Made by a program: the position numbers and the translations under genes. Shown here piece by piece: positions 6,806 through 14,602 of a stretch of 64,000 bases of DNA. Origin of the DNA: CALXCT01 sp964422185 (GTDB lineage Bacteria; Bacillota; Clostridia; Oscillospirales; Oscillospiraceae); NCBI GenBank assembly GCA_964422185.1, contig CAYRAG010000003.1, forward strand, positions 1 to 64,000. The letters are read 5' to 3'. The notes beneath the pieces are model-generated. The model had not been told where the DNA came from. It ran no database searches and was given only the letters and a program-made list of their open reading frames with translations. The first letter of the stretch is position 1; each line of letters begins with the position of its first letter.

Positions 6806-9646
6806 ATGGCGACCACACAGAAGAAACCGGCTTCCGGAAGCGGCGGCGCCGCGCGGTCCCGGCAGAGCTCCGGCGGCAGCGGCGCGTCGGGCCGGAATAC
6901 AAGAAATGAGCCGGCGCGGAGCAGCGGCGCCCGGAACGATCAGAAGAAGAAACGCTCCCACGCCAGGGGAATTGGCGCGGCGGTCTGCCTGTTTCTGGCG
7001 TTCTTCGGCGCGTTCGGCTACTTTCCGGTCAGTGCGCTGTTCATCGATCTGTACTGCGGCCTGCTCAAGGGCCTGTTCGGGTACGGCTTCTGGCTGATCC
7101 CGCCCGCCCTGGTTCTCGCCGCGTATATCCTGCTCTTCAGCAGGGGACGCCCCGTCCGGCTGCGCCTGGTGTTCGGCCTGCTGGTTCCCGTGGTGATCGG
7201 GGCCATGCTCCACATGTTCCTGGCGGGCGACCTTGATCTGACAGCCAGTCCCCTGGCGGTGCTGTGGAATACGGGCAGGGAGATGAAGAGCGGCGGCGTG
7301 ATCTGCGGAGCCCTTGGATTTGGCTTTGCCAGAGCGTTTACGAAATTCGGCGCGACGGTGCTGTTCCTTCTCTGGGCGGCATTGATGCTGCTGACCGCGT
7401 TTAACCGCACTGTTCTGGATGTGGTTCGCTTTATCCGCAGCCGTGCGGTGTCCGATGACGGGGAGGAGGAACTGCCGGCGGAGGAGCCGAAGCCCCGCAG
7501 GAAGCAGAAAACCGCCCCGGCTCAGACGGCGCCGCCGCGGGAGACCCCGACGGGCGCGGCCCAGAGCCGGCGGAATATCGATATCCCCTTTGGCGAGGAG
7601 ACACAGCCCCGGCCCGCCGCCGCGGAGCCGGAACCGGTCCCGCAGCCGAAGCGGGAGGGCTTTTTCCGGAAACAGCCCGGCGTGCCCTCCCCGGATCAGG
7701 TGCTGGACAGGCGCCGGAAAGAGAGCCAGGCCCAGACGCCGGAACCGCCTGCCGGGGAGACGGAGCAGATTTCCGCCGCCCGGAGCGTGCGGGAGAGCGC
7801 CGGCGTCGTGACGGAGCCGCAGACGGTGGATTCCGCCCCGGCAGAGCCGGAGGAGACGGTTTCCGCCCCCGTCCCGGACTTCCCCAACGCGGGAATTGAG
7901 ATTACCCGGGAGCCCGCCGTGCCAAAGCCCGCCGGAAGAGCGCAGGCCGCCCCGGTTCGGACAGAGCCCGCCGCCCCGGAGGAGCCGGAGGAGGGGGACG
8001 CGGACAGCGCCGCCGCGGAGGTCTCCCGGGATCTGGAGAACGCCATGGCGAATCCGGAGGGGCCGCACTATCAGTACCCGCCGCTGTCTCTTCTGGAGGA
8101 GGGAAGCGGCGGCGACGCCGGCGAGGCGCTGGAGGAGCTGCGGGCCAACCAGCAGCGGCTCTCCGATACCATCCGCTCTTTCGGCATTGACGCCAGTATT
8201 GTCAATGTGACCAGAGGCCCCTCCGTCACGCGGTACGAGCTGGAGCTGGATCAGGGCGTCCGGCTCAACAAACTCACCGGTCTGGCGGACGACATCGCCC
8301 TCGCCCTGGGCGCCAGCGGCGTGCGGATCGCCCCCATCCCGGATCAGGTCTCCATGGTGGGCATCGAGGTACCCAACAAGCTCGTGGCCGCCGTCCATAT
8401 CCGGGAGGTCATCGGCTCCAGGGCGTTTTGCGACCACCGCTCCAAGGTGGCCTTCGCCGTGGGCAAGGACATCGCGGGCAACGCCATCGTGGGGGATATC
8501 GCCAAAATGCCCCACATGCTCATCGCCGGCACCACCGGATCCGGCAAGTCGGTCTGCACGAATTCCCTCATCGTCTCCCTGCTGTACAAGGCCACCCCGG
8601 AGGAAGTCCGCCTGATCATGGTGGATCCGAAGATGGTGGAGCTGAGTGTCTATAACGGGATCCCCCATCTGCTCATCCCGGTCGTCACGGATCCGAAAAA
8701 GGCCGCGGGCGCACTGCAGTGGGCGGTGACGGAGATGATGAAGCGCTACCGCACTTTCTCGGAGGTGGGGGTGCGCGACCTGCCCGCCTACAACGCGCTG
8801 GCGGGCAGAACAGAGGGCATGGATCGGATGCCGCAGGTGGTGGTGGTGATCGACGAGCTGGCCGACCTGATGATGGTCGCCGCCAAGGAGGTGGAGGAAT
8901 CCATCTGCCGGGTGGCGCAGATGGGCCGTGCCGCGGGCATGCACCTGGTCATCGCCACACAGCGTCCCTCCGCGGATGTCATTACCGGACTGATGAAGGC
9001 CAATATCCCCAGCCGCATCGCGTTCGCGGTCTCCTCCGCCATGGAGTCCCGCATCATTCTGGATACCCAGGGCGCGGAGAAACTGGTGGGCCGGGGCGAT
9101 ATGCTGTACTTCCCGCTGGGCTCCGGAAAGCCGCTGCGGGTGCAGGGCTGTCTCATCTCAGACCAGGAGGTCGCGGCGGTGGTGGACTTCGTGAAGCAGA
9201 GCGGCACCGCCGACTACTCCGACGAGATCATGTACGAGATCGAGAAGAACGCGGCGGAGAAAGACAAGAATCCCTCCAAGGGCGCCGCGGCTGCCGGGGA
9301 CGAGGGGGAGAGCGACTACGACGAGCTTCTGCCCGCCGCCATTGAGGTGGTGGTGGAGACCGGCCAGGCGTCCGTCTCCTTCCTCCAGCGCCGCCTGAAG
9401 CTCGGCTACTCCAGAGCGGCCAGACTGGTGGATCAGATGGAGGAGCAGGGGGTAGTGGGCCCCTTTGAGGGGTCTAAACCGCGCCAGCTGCTGATTACGA
9501 AAGAGCAGTGGCAGGAGATGAAATACCGCCAGAACCTGAGCGGCGCCATCCCCCGCGACGGGATGCCGGCGGCTGCGCCGGGGGATCCGGCGGTTTCCCC
9601 GGACGACTCCGCCCCGCAGCCGGGCCCGGGCGGCGATCCCGTCTGA
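6806..9646 (+). CDS. ftsK: DNA translocase FtsK/SpoIIIE
   Basis: 946 residues. Basic N-terminus, then four hydrophobic segments (about residues 52-210), a long Pro/Glu-rich linker (about 215-440) and the RecA-like motor: Walker A GTTGSGKSV near residue 577, Walker B VVVIDELADL near 678. A C-terminal winged-helix gamma domain (LLPAAIEVVVETGQAS ... SVSFLQRRLKLGYSRAARL) recognises polar chromosome motifs in the family. It pumps DNA through the closing septum during division or spore formation. ATG follows AAAGGAACG. The last ~200 bp of this gene and its terminator occur a second time, in decayed form, near 11.74-11.98 kb next to purD. Confidence 0.96.
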   Translation: MATTQKKPASGSGGAARSRQSSGGSGASGRNTRNEPARSSGARNDQKKKRSHARGIGAAVCLFLAFFGAFGYFPVSALFIDLYCGLLKGLFGYGFWLIPPALVLAAYILLFSRGRPVRLRLVFGLLVPVVIGAMLHMFLAGDLDLTASPLAVLWNTGREMKSGGVICGALGFGFARAFTKFGATVLFLLWAALMLLTAFNRTVLDVVRFIRSRAVSDDGEEELPAEEPKPRRKQKTAPAQTAPPRETPTGAAQSRRNIDIPFGEETQPRPAAAEPEPVPQPKREGFFRKQPGVPSPDQVLDRRRKESQAQTPEPPAGETEQISAARSVRESAGVVTEPQTVDSAPAEPEETVSAPVPDFPNAGIEITREPAVPKPAGRAQAAPVRTEPAAPEEPEEGDADSAAAEVSRDLENAMANPEGPHYQYPPLSLLEEGSGGDAGEALEELRANQQRLSDTIRSFGIDASIVNVTRGPSVTRYELELDQGVRLNKLTGLADDIALALGASGVRIAPIPDQVSMVGIEVPNKLVAAVHIREVIGSRAFCDHRSKVAFAVGKDIAGNAIVGDIAKMPHMLIAGTTGSGKSVCTNSLIVSLLYKATPEEVRLIMVDPKMVELSVYNGIPHLLIPVVTDPKKAAGALQWAVTEMMKRYRTFSEVGVRDLPAYNALAGRTEGMDRMPQVVVVIDELADLMMVAAKEVEESICRVAQMGRAAGMHLVIATQRPSADVITGLMKANIPSRIAFAVSSAMESRIILDTQGAEKLVGRGDMLYFPLGSGKPLRVQGCLISDQEVAAVVDFVKQSGTADYSDEIMYEIEKNAAEKDKNPSKGAAAAGDEGESDYDELLPAAIEVVVETGQASVSFLQRRLKLGYSRAARLVDQMEEQGVVGPFEGSKPRQLLITKEQWQEMKYRQNLSGAIPRDGMPAAAPGDPAVSPDDSAPQPGPGGDPV

Positions 9647-9716
9647 CCGGCGGGGGAATTCCGCTGCCGGGGATGACCCGGAACCGGCCGTTCGGATCAA
9701 CGCAGGACAGAAAAAG

Positions 9717-9746
9717 ACCCCCGCGGGGTACCCCGCGGGGGTTCTT
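9717..9746. terminator. Terminator after ftsK
   Basis: A perfect 26-bp palindrome (13-bp arms beginning ACCCCCGCGG) with A-rich sequence before and TTCTTT after it, usable in both directions. A diverged copy stands at 11955-11978. Confidence 0.8.
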
Positions 9747-9751
9747 TAGTT

Positions 9752-9812
9752 TCAATATGCCCGGCCGATGTCTGTCCGGAACGGTTTATCCGGAAAGAAG
9801 ATGCAGTCCGCG
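9752..9812 (-). pseudogene. Remnant of the purD 3' end
   Basis: Read on the minus strand this encodes a version of the last ~19 residues of PurD and its TGA: ADCIFFPDKPFRTDIGRAY, against ADCISFTDKQFRTDIGRAF in the intact gene. It lies immediately after the ftsK terminator, exactly as the real purD end lies after the second (decayed) ftsK end. No start or rest of the gene is present. It is one side of a duplicated ftsK/purD junction. Confidence 0.85.
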
Positions 9813-9880
9813 TCTCCGGCAGGAGATCACGGTGGCCGACCGCGCTGCGTGAGCCGACAGGGGCTTCAGACCTGCCGGGG

Positions 9881-10990
9881 TCATTCGGGCCGGCCCACAA
9901 GCACCCCGCCGCGGTATTGATTCACAAACCAGCCGTCTCCCATCACTTTCCCGGTGATGAAATCAGGATTTTCTGATCCTGTGGAGGCGATGGCGGAACA
10001 GGTTTTGTTGTCCAGATCATAGACCATCAGCTGGCCTGAGTTCCGGTCGTTCACCACCACAAGAGAATTCCACAGGTTGAAAGAAAAGACATTCCTGCCA
10101 TCGGAGCTGTCGCCTAACTCCCATAAGGTGTTGTCAGCCAGCCGGCAGGCGTACAGGTTTTCCGGGGCGCTTCCGCTCCAGGCGAGATAACCTGACCCGC
10201 TGTACTGAAGCCGGGAAACCGGTTCGCCGGATTCGACGGGAATTTCTGTCCCGGCTGAGCCATCTCCCAGATCATAAACGACCAGGCGGGAAGACCCGTC
10301 CGCGCTTTCCAGAAATGCCGTCTTTCCATCCGCTGCATAGACTCGATCGGTAAGCACCGCGTCACTGACCAGGTGAACATCTCCCGTGCCGTCAGTGGGC
10401 CATGTATACAGGGAGGTGGCCTGATCCGTCATCTCCGTCCAGACCAGATTTGCCTGATCGCATTCCAAAAGTACGGTCACAGACTCCTCAATGACGCGCA
10501 CATCCTCCGGTGCGCCACCGGATAGATCCATATGTTGAATCCTTGTGACTCCGTCTGACTGCAGCACCCAGTAGAGACCGTCATCATTGGCGGTAAACTC
10601 ATTCACCCAGTGGGGGAATCCCTCTATGGTACAGAACTCCGTCACTTCCTCGCTGCTTAAGTCCATGCGGTACAGCCTGGAGAGCCGGACAAAATTCGAA
10701 TCGGTCTCCCCGAAAGCCCAGTAGTACAAAAATCCGTCCGCGGCCGCGCACCCCTCCAGGGTCATGCCCTCCGGCACCGAAATCCGGTATTCCGAGAGAG
10801 GAAGCCGTTCGGTCATGGTGTCGTCCCGCGTGAACTCCATGCGCTCCGCCCGGGCGGAGGAGAGGGATTCGGAGAGGTTTTCCTGCTGCGCTCCGGACGG
10901 TTCCGGAGAGGTGTCCGGAGGCGTCTGCGCGGCACAGCCTGCCAGCAGAATCGCCAGCAGCACCGCGGCGGTATAAAGTCGCTTTCTCAT
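9881..10990 (-). CDS. Predicted lipoprotein, beta-propeller-like (DUF5050-like)
   Basis: 369 residues beginning with a lipoprotein signal: basic MRKRL, a hydrophobic stretch, lipobox LLAGC (Cys19). The mature part repeatedly shows a pattern of a short beta strand, an aspartate or glycine turn, then a polar strand (RLYRMDLSSEEV, LVVYDLGDGSAG, LMVYDLDNKTC), which suggests a propeller of the kind found in DUF5050-type surface proteins; this is inference from the repeat rhythm. It would sit on the outer face of the membrane. It is the only intact gene between the two copies of the duplicated ftsK/purD junction, so it was probably brought in with that insertion. Its start is preceded by three tandem SD-plus-ATG units. 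Function unknown. Confidence 0.8.
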   Translation of the reverse strand: MRKRLYTAAVLLAILLAGCAAQTPPDTSPEPSGAQQENLSESLSSARAERMEFTRDDTMTERLPLSEYRISVPEGMTLEGCAAADGFLYYWAFGETDSNFVRLSRLYRMDLSSEEVTEFCTIEGFPHWVNEFTANDDGLYWVLQSDGVTRIQHMDLSGGAPEDVRVIEESVTVLLECDQANLVWTEMTDQATSLYTWPTDGTGDVHLVSDAVLTDRVYAADGKTAFLESADGSSRLVVYDLGDGSAGTEIPVESGEPVSRLQYSGSGYLAWSGSAPENLYACRLADNTLWELGDSSDGRNVFSFNLWNSLVVVNDRNSGQLMVYDLDNKTCSAIASTGSENPDFITGKVMGDGWFVNQYRGGVLVGRPE

Positions 10991-11050
10991 GTAAATTCAT
11001 CCTTTCCTCATGTAAATTCATCCTTTCCTCATGTAAATTCATCCTTTCCT
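10988..11050 (-). repeat. Three tandem 21-bp units carrying SD and start codon
   Basis: Three identical 21-bp units stand head to tail, followed by a partial fourth. On the minus strand each unit reads AGGAAAGGATGAATTTACATG, that is an SD (AAAGGA), a spacer and an ATG. The first ATG in the reading order starts minigenes (M-R-K-G-stop) and the last ATG is the real start of the lipoprotein gene. The unit length is a multiple of three and long enough to expand or contract by slippage. Confidence 0.95.
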
Positions 11051-11058
11051 CATACAAA

Positions 11059-11460
11059 TTCTACGGCAAAAGCAAACCGCGTAGATGTAAGCGCCGCAGG
11101 TTCTACGCCCAACGGAAAAGTATGGGCAGAGCCGTCAGGAAGTCTGAGAACAAAGAGCGCAAGTGGATGACTGATTCGGATCATAGGGTAAGCAGACAGA
11201 TTGGAATCAACGCGATAAAGAATGGTGTAAAGGTGGAACGCCTTACGGGCATAAGACAATCCGCCACGCAAAAGAGCCCGAAAGGCAAAAGCCGTAAATA
11301 CAACAGGAACATCGACAGCCGGCCTTTTTCCCGGCGGCAGGATTTCAGCACCTGCAAAGCCGGGATGGCGGGTATCCGCGCAGAAACGGCAGACCCGGCC
11401 TGTACAAGCCAGACCTGCCCAATTTGCGGAAAAAGAAACAAGGCAAAGGATCGAACCTCT
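11059..11460 (+). pseudogene. Remnant of an IS200/IS605-family TnpB (OrfB) gene, C-terminal half
   Basis: Without a start codon, the frame reads FYGKSKPRRCKRRRFYAQR, then ENKERKWMTDSDHRVSRQI, NGVKVERLTGIR, KAGMAGIRAE and DPACTSQTCPICGKRNKAKDR. These are the TnpB RuvC-II region and the start of the Cys4 zinc finger (CPICG). After KAKDR the similarity stops; the second half of the finger and the last RuvC Asp are missing, and the whole N-terminal half is absent. No TnpA and no recognisable guide-RNA end remain. AT-rich sequence follows to about 11620. Confidence 0.8.
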
Positions 11461-11734
11461 TCATCAAAGTTTAACACAACCGCTGGATATAAGCAAGTCC
11501 TATCGCGCATTTTATCAGCGCCCACTGAAAATCATGAAATAATTTCATTTTCTTTGTAAAAATTGGCATTATAAGTGATTATATGAAATTATAGTTGCAA
11601 ATTCTTAAAAATATTCCAGGATACGGGCGCCCGTCACAGCGGTTTCGCCGCAGGATTGCTGTCGCCTGCGGAACGGTCAAGGCAGAGGATACATCTGCGA
11701 ATCCGAAGACGGGATGCGGGCGCGGACGAGGGAA
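11461..11734. other. AT-rich intergenic stretch with no gene
   Basis: The first 160 bases are strikingly AT-rich compared with the rest of the window, as expected for the outer end of an IS605-type element or foreign DNA. The remainder returns to local composition and leads into the decayed ftsK copy. I see no open frame with recognisable content. Confidence 0.5.
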
Positions 11735-11930
11735 CTCCCGGCTGCGCCGGAGCCGCCGGACGGGTGGATCAGAGGGAGGAGCAGGGTGGTGGCGGGCCCC
11801 TTTGAGGGTTCGCGCCAGATGCTGATCACAAAGGAGCGGCGGCGGGAGAGGAAATACCGCGGGAGCCTGAGCGGCGCCATTCTCCGCGGCGGGATGCCGG
11901 AGGCGGCTGTGCCGGGGGATCCGGCCGTTC
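11735..11930 (+). pseudogene. Decayed duplicate of the ftsK 3' end
   Basis: Aligns with the last ~200 bp of ftsK. Translated fragments VVAGPFEGS, MLITKERRRERKYR, SLSGAILRGGMPEAA and PGDPAV match GVVGPFEGS, LLITKEQWQEMKYR, NLSGAIPRDGMPAAA and PGDPAV of FtsK. Small indels break the frame and the catalytic part is missing. It is followed by a copy of the ftsK terminator and then by the intact purD end, so this was the original ftsK-purD junction side. Confidence 0.85.
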
Positions 11931-11954
11931 GGATCAGCGCAGGACAGGAAAAGA

Positions 11955-11978
11955 CCCCCGCGGGGTTCTCCGCGGGGG
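11955..11978. terminator. Terminator of the purine operon (copy of the ftsK terminator)
   Basis: 9-bp stem CCCCCGCGG / CCGCGGGGG with a 6-nt loop; on the minus strand it is followed by TCTTTTCC, ending the pur operon just after the purD stop codon. Confidence 0.8.
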
Positions 11979-11988
11979 CCCATTGGTT

Positions 11989-13248
11989 TCAAAATGCCCG
12001 GCCGATGTCCGTCCGGAACTGTTTATCCGTAAAGGAGATGCAGTCCGCGGCGCGGTAGGCGGTGTCGATCGCCTCGTCCAGGGTGGCTCCGGTGGCGGTG
12101 ACGCCCAGAACCCGGCCGCCGCTGGTGAGGTACCGCCCCTGATCGTCCAGACTGGTGCCCGCGTGGAAGACCGTGGCGATTTTCCCGGCCTCCTCCAGAC
12201 CGGAGATGGGGTAGCCCTTCCGGTAGCTGAGCGGGTACCCGCCGGAGGCCAGAACCACCACGCAGGCGGCGCCGGACTTCCAGCGGATGTCCGTCTGATC
12301 CAGCGTGCCGTCCACACACGCCTGGAGGATGTCCATCAGGTCGCTGTCAAGCATGGACAGTACCACCTGCGCCTCCGGGTCGCCGAAGCGGGCGTTGTAT
12401 TCCACTACTTTCGGGCCGTCCTGCGTGAGCATGAGCCCGAAGTAGATGACGCCTTTGAACGGCCGGCCCTCCGCTTTCATGGCGGCGATGGTGGGCAGGA
12501 AGATCTCGTCCATGCAGCGCTGCGCGATTTCCGGTGTGTACTGCGGGGGAGGGCAGATGGCGCCCATCCCTCCGGTATTGGGGCCCCGGTTGCCGTCCAG
12601 GGCGCGTTTGTGGTCCTGGCTGGGCAGCATGGGAATGACGGTCTCTCCGTCCGAGAACGCGAGTACGGTGATCTCCGGGCCGGTCATGCACTCCTCAATG
12701 ACTACGGTGGAGCCGGAGGCGCCGAATTTGCCGCCCTCCATCATGTCCCGGATCGCCTGCCTGGCCTCGTCCGCGGTGGCGGCTACCGTGACGCCCTTGC
12801 CCAGCGCCAGGCCGTCCGCTTTCACCACGATGGGCGCACCCTGACGATCCACATAGTCCAGCGCGGCCGCCATGTCCGTAAAGGTCTCGTAGCGGGCCGT
12901 GGGGATATGGTATTTCTTCATCAGATCCTTGGAGAACGCCTTGCTCGCCTCGAGGATCGCGGCATTCTTCCTGGGCCCGAACGCGGGGATGCCGGCGTTC
13001 TCCATGGCGTCCACCATCCCGAGGGCCAGGGGATCGTCCGGGGCGACCATGACGAAGTCTATCCCGTTGTCCGCGGCCCACTGAACCATGCCCTCCACAT
13101 CGGTGGCACCCACGGGGACACAGGTGGCAATCCTAGCAATGCCGGCGTTGCCGGGCGCGCAGTACAGCTGCGTCACTTTCGGGGACTGCGCCAGCTTCCA
13201 GCAGATGGCGTGTTCGCGGCCGCCGCCGCCTACGACTAAAACTTTCAT
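11989..13248 (-). CDS. purD: Phosphoribosylamine-glycine ligase (GARS)
   Basis: About 419 residues, normal for bacterial PurD. It joins glycine to phosphoribosylamine with ATP, the second step of purine synthesis. Visible family signatures: MKVLVVGGGGREHAICWK at the N-terminus, PLALGMVDAM, the ATP-grasp segment VVKADGLALGKGV, HKRALDGNRGPNTGGMGA and EYNARFGDPE. Two ATGs are possible; the second (MKVLVV) matches homologues and gives a 10-nt effective spacing once the upstream hairpin is folded. It is the last gene of the pur operon, after an ISAzo13-like gene in the same orientation. Its 3' end is partly duplicated at 9752-9812. Confidence 0.96.
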   Translation of the reverse strand: MKVLVVGGGGREHAICWKLAQSPKVTQLYCAPGNAGIARIATCVPVGATDVEGMVQWAADNGIDFVMVAPDDPLALGMVDAMENAGIPAFGPRKNAAILEASKAFSKDLMKKYHIPTARYETFTDMAAALDYVDRQGAPIVVKADGLALGKGVTVAATADEARQAIRDMMEGGKFGASGSTVVIEECMTGPEITVLAFSDGETVIPMLPSQDHKRALDGNRGPNTGGMGAICPPPQYTPEIAQRCMDEIFLPTIAAMKAEGRPFKGVIYFGLMLTQDGPKVVEYNARFGDPEAQVVLSMLDSDLMDILQACVDGTLDQTDIRWKSGAACVVVLASGGYPLSYRKGYPISGLEEAGKIATVFHAGTSLDDQGRYLTSGGRVLGVTATGATLDEAIDTAYRAADCISFTDKQFRTDIGRAF

Positions 13249-13305
13249 CAGCATGCGCGTGGGGACCCGCGGCCAGAGTCGCGGGAGGAAACGCGCAACG
13301 CCTCC
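13249..13305 (-). promoter_or_regulatory. SD-hairpin-start leader of purD
   Basis: On the minus strand the only SD (GGAGG, 13301-13305) is 52 nt from the ATG. Between them lies a two-step hairpin: outer stem GCGCGT/ACGCGC (13291-13296 with 13255-13260), inner stem CCCGCG/CGCGGG (13280-13285 with 13266-13271), 8-nt loop. Folded, the effective SD spacing is 10 nt. The 5' arm contains CCTCC, which could instead pair with the SD and hide it. 43 of 54 bases match the element upstream of the PTS IIB gene. Confidence 0.6.
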
Positions 13306-13418
13306 TTTCCGATCACATGATTTTTCCGGCGCTTGCCGCAGTGCGACCCCGGCGGGCTCCGGCAGGGGGGTAGGGCCTGCAGGCGCAGAGCCGCCTCCTC
13401 AAGCGGATGGCGGGGGAC

Positions 13419-14543
13419 TCACTCCGTGCGGTTCCGCGTTCCGCCAGCCTGTATCCGGTCAACCCAGCCCGGGGCGCCAGAGTGGGCCAGGGACGCGGGT
13501 TCTGCCTGGCCCGGCTCGCATCCCGGCGCGGGATCCGGCTGCGCGGCCGCGGAGGCGATGAGCTCCACGGTGATCCGCAGGGACTCCGGGGGCCGTACCG
13601 GCCATTGCGTTGTGATCCGGTTGCACAGCCGGTACTCCACCCCGATCCACCTGGATGTCCCTGGGGGCAGCTGGCACACGGTGAGATCCAGCCGCGTCTC
13701 CTCAGCGAACTTCTGCAGCTCGGATTTCCAGCGCGGACTGGCCATCCACAGGAGCCCGCCGCCGGCTACCGTGATCAGCAGGCGGTCTGTGCCGGGATAC
13801 CGCGTGGAGCCCATGTCGTTCCACCAGGAGCGGATGGCGCTGACCGCGAACACGGCGGCGTCCGGATGGACAGAATCGGGACTGCCCGCTTCCGCAAAGC
13901 CGGATTGCTCCGGGTCAGGGGAGGGGGGATCGCAGTCCGGGGCGCTGTCCTGCCCCGCGGGCTGGACGCGTTCGCAGTCCACACAGATGACCGGGCAGCC
14001 GCCGCGGAGAAACTGCGCGGAGAGGTCGTTGATGAGCCGGAACTGTCCGGCTCTGTCCGGGCAGGGCGAACCGGCCGGGCCCGTGCTCCGGGTTTGGGAA
14101 AGGCGGTACCCGAGCTTTTTCAACAGGGAGGCGACGGATCGTTCTCCCGCCTGAAACCCCTGCTGCCTGAGCTCACCGCAGAGTTTCCTCGTGCTTTTTG
14201 TCGTCCAGCGCAGCGGATGATCCGCGCAGGGATCGATCAGAGATTCCAGTGCCTCACCGATGCCGGGCTGCGCCGTCTCCAGCGGCTTGCGCCCGCCGCC
14301 CTCGCGCCGGATCGGCGTCCCGCTCTCCCCCGGGACACAGAGGTTTCTGCCCTCTCTCAGGTCTTTCCGTCCGGCGGTGATCGTCACCCGGGACACCCCG
14401 GCCGCGTCGCTGACCCAGGTGATGCCGCCTGCGCCGATGGCTTCGGCCTCCGCGGCCAGGTACATGCGCCGCTGCGCCTCGTTGAGCATGGGAAGCACCG
14501 CGTGGATCCTCGCGATGGCCGCCTCGTCGTTTATCCCGCGCAT
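13419..14543 (-). CDS. ISAzo13-family transposase-like protein lacking a catalytic Asp
   Basis: 374 residues resembling ISAzo13-family DDE transposases: N-terminal ARIHAVLPMLNEAQRRMYL, the GGGRKPLE linker, PLRWTTKSTRKL, LLKKLGYRLS, AVFAVSAIRSWWNDMG and PPGTSRWIGVEYRL. The first catalytic Asp (Asp189, VICVDCERVQ) and the Glu (Glu303, GVEYRL) are present, but the second, normally in ITADAGGSNG, reads ITVAGGG, so Asp is replaced by Ala260. The segment around PYGVYD is also gone. The frame is unbroken and has a good SD (GGAGG) and ATG. It lies between purH and purD in the operon direction, 60 bp after purH. No terminal inverted repeats are evident. Either a dead copy or a protein kept for another use. 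Confidence 0.8.
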   Translation of the reverse strand: MRGINDEAAIARIHAVLPMLNEAQRRMYLAAEAEAIGAGGITWVSDAAGVSRVTITAGRKDLREGRNLCVPGESGTPIRREGGGRKPLETAQPGIGEALESLIDPCADHPLRWTTKSTRKLCGELRQQGFQAGERSVASLLKKLGYRLSQTRSTGPAGSPCPDRAGQFRLINDLSAQFLRGGCPVICVDCERVQPAGQDSAPDCDPPSPDPEQSGFAEAGSPDSVHPDAAVFAVSAIRSWWNDMGSTRYPGTDRLLITVAGGGLLWMASPRWKSELQKFAEETRLDLTVCQLPPGTSRWIGVEYRLCNRITTQWPVRPPESLRITVELIASAAAQPDPAPGCEPGQAEPASLAHSGAPGWVDRIQAGGTRNRTE

Positions 14544-14602
14544 CTCAGCCTCCGATGAGAACCCCGTTCCCTCTGCCGGTTATCCCGCGCAGGCGGATCC
14601 GG

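Noticed and set aside
6509..8944. 811-codon open frame opposite uppP and ftsK
   Set aside because: Low-complexity His/Arg/Gly-rich translation, no SD; shadow of ftsK.
13255..13418. Terminal inverted repeats of an insertion sequence around the ISAzo13-like gene near purD
   Set aside because: No pair of matching ends could be found on the two sides (13255-13418 and 14544-14602).
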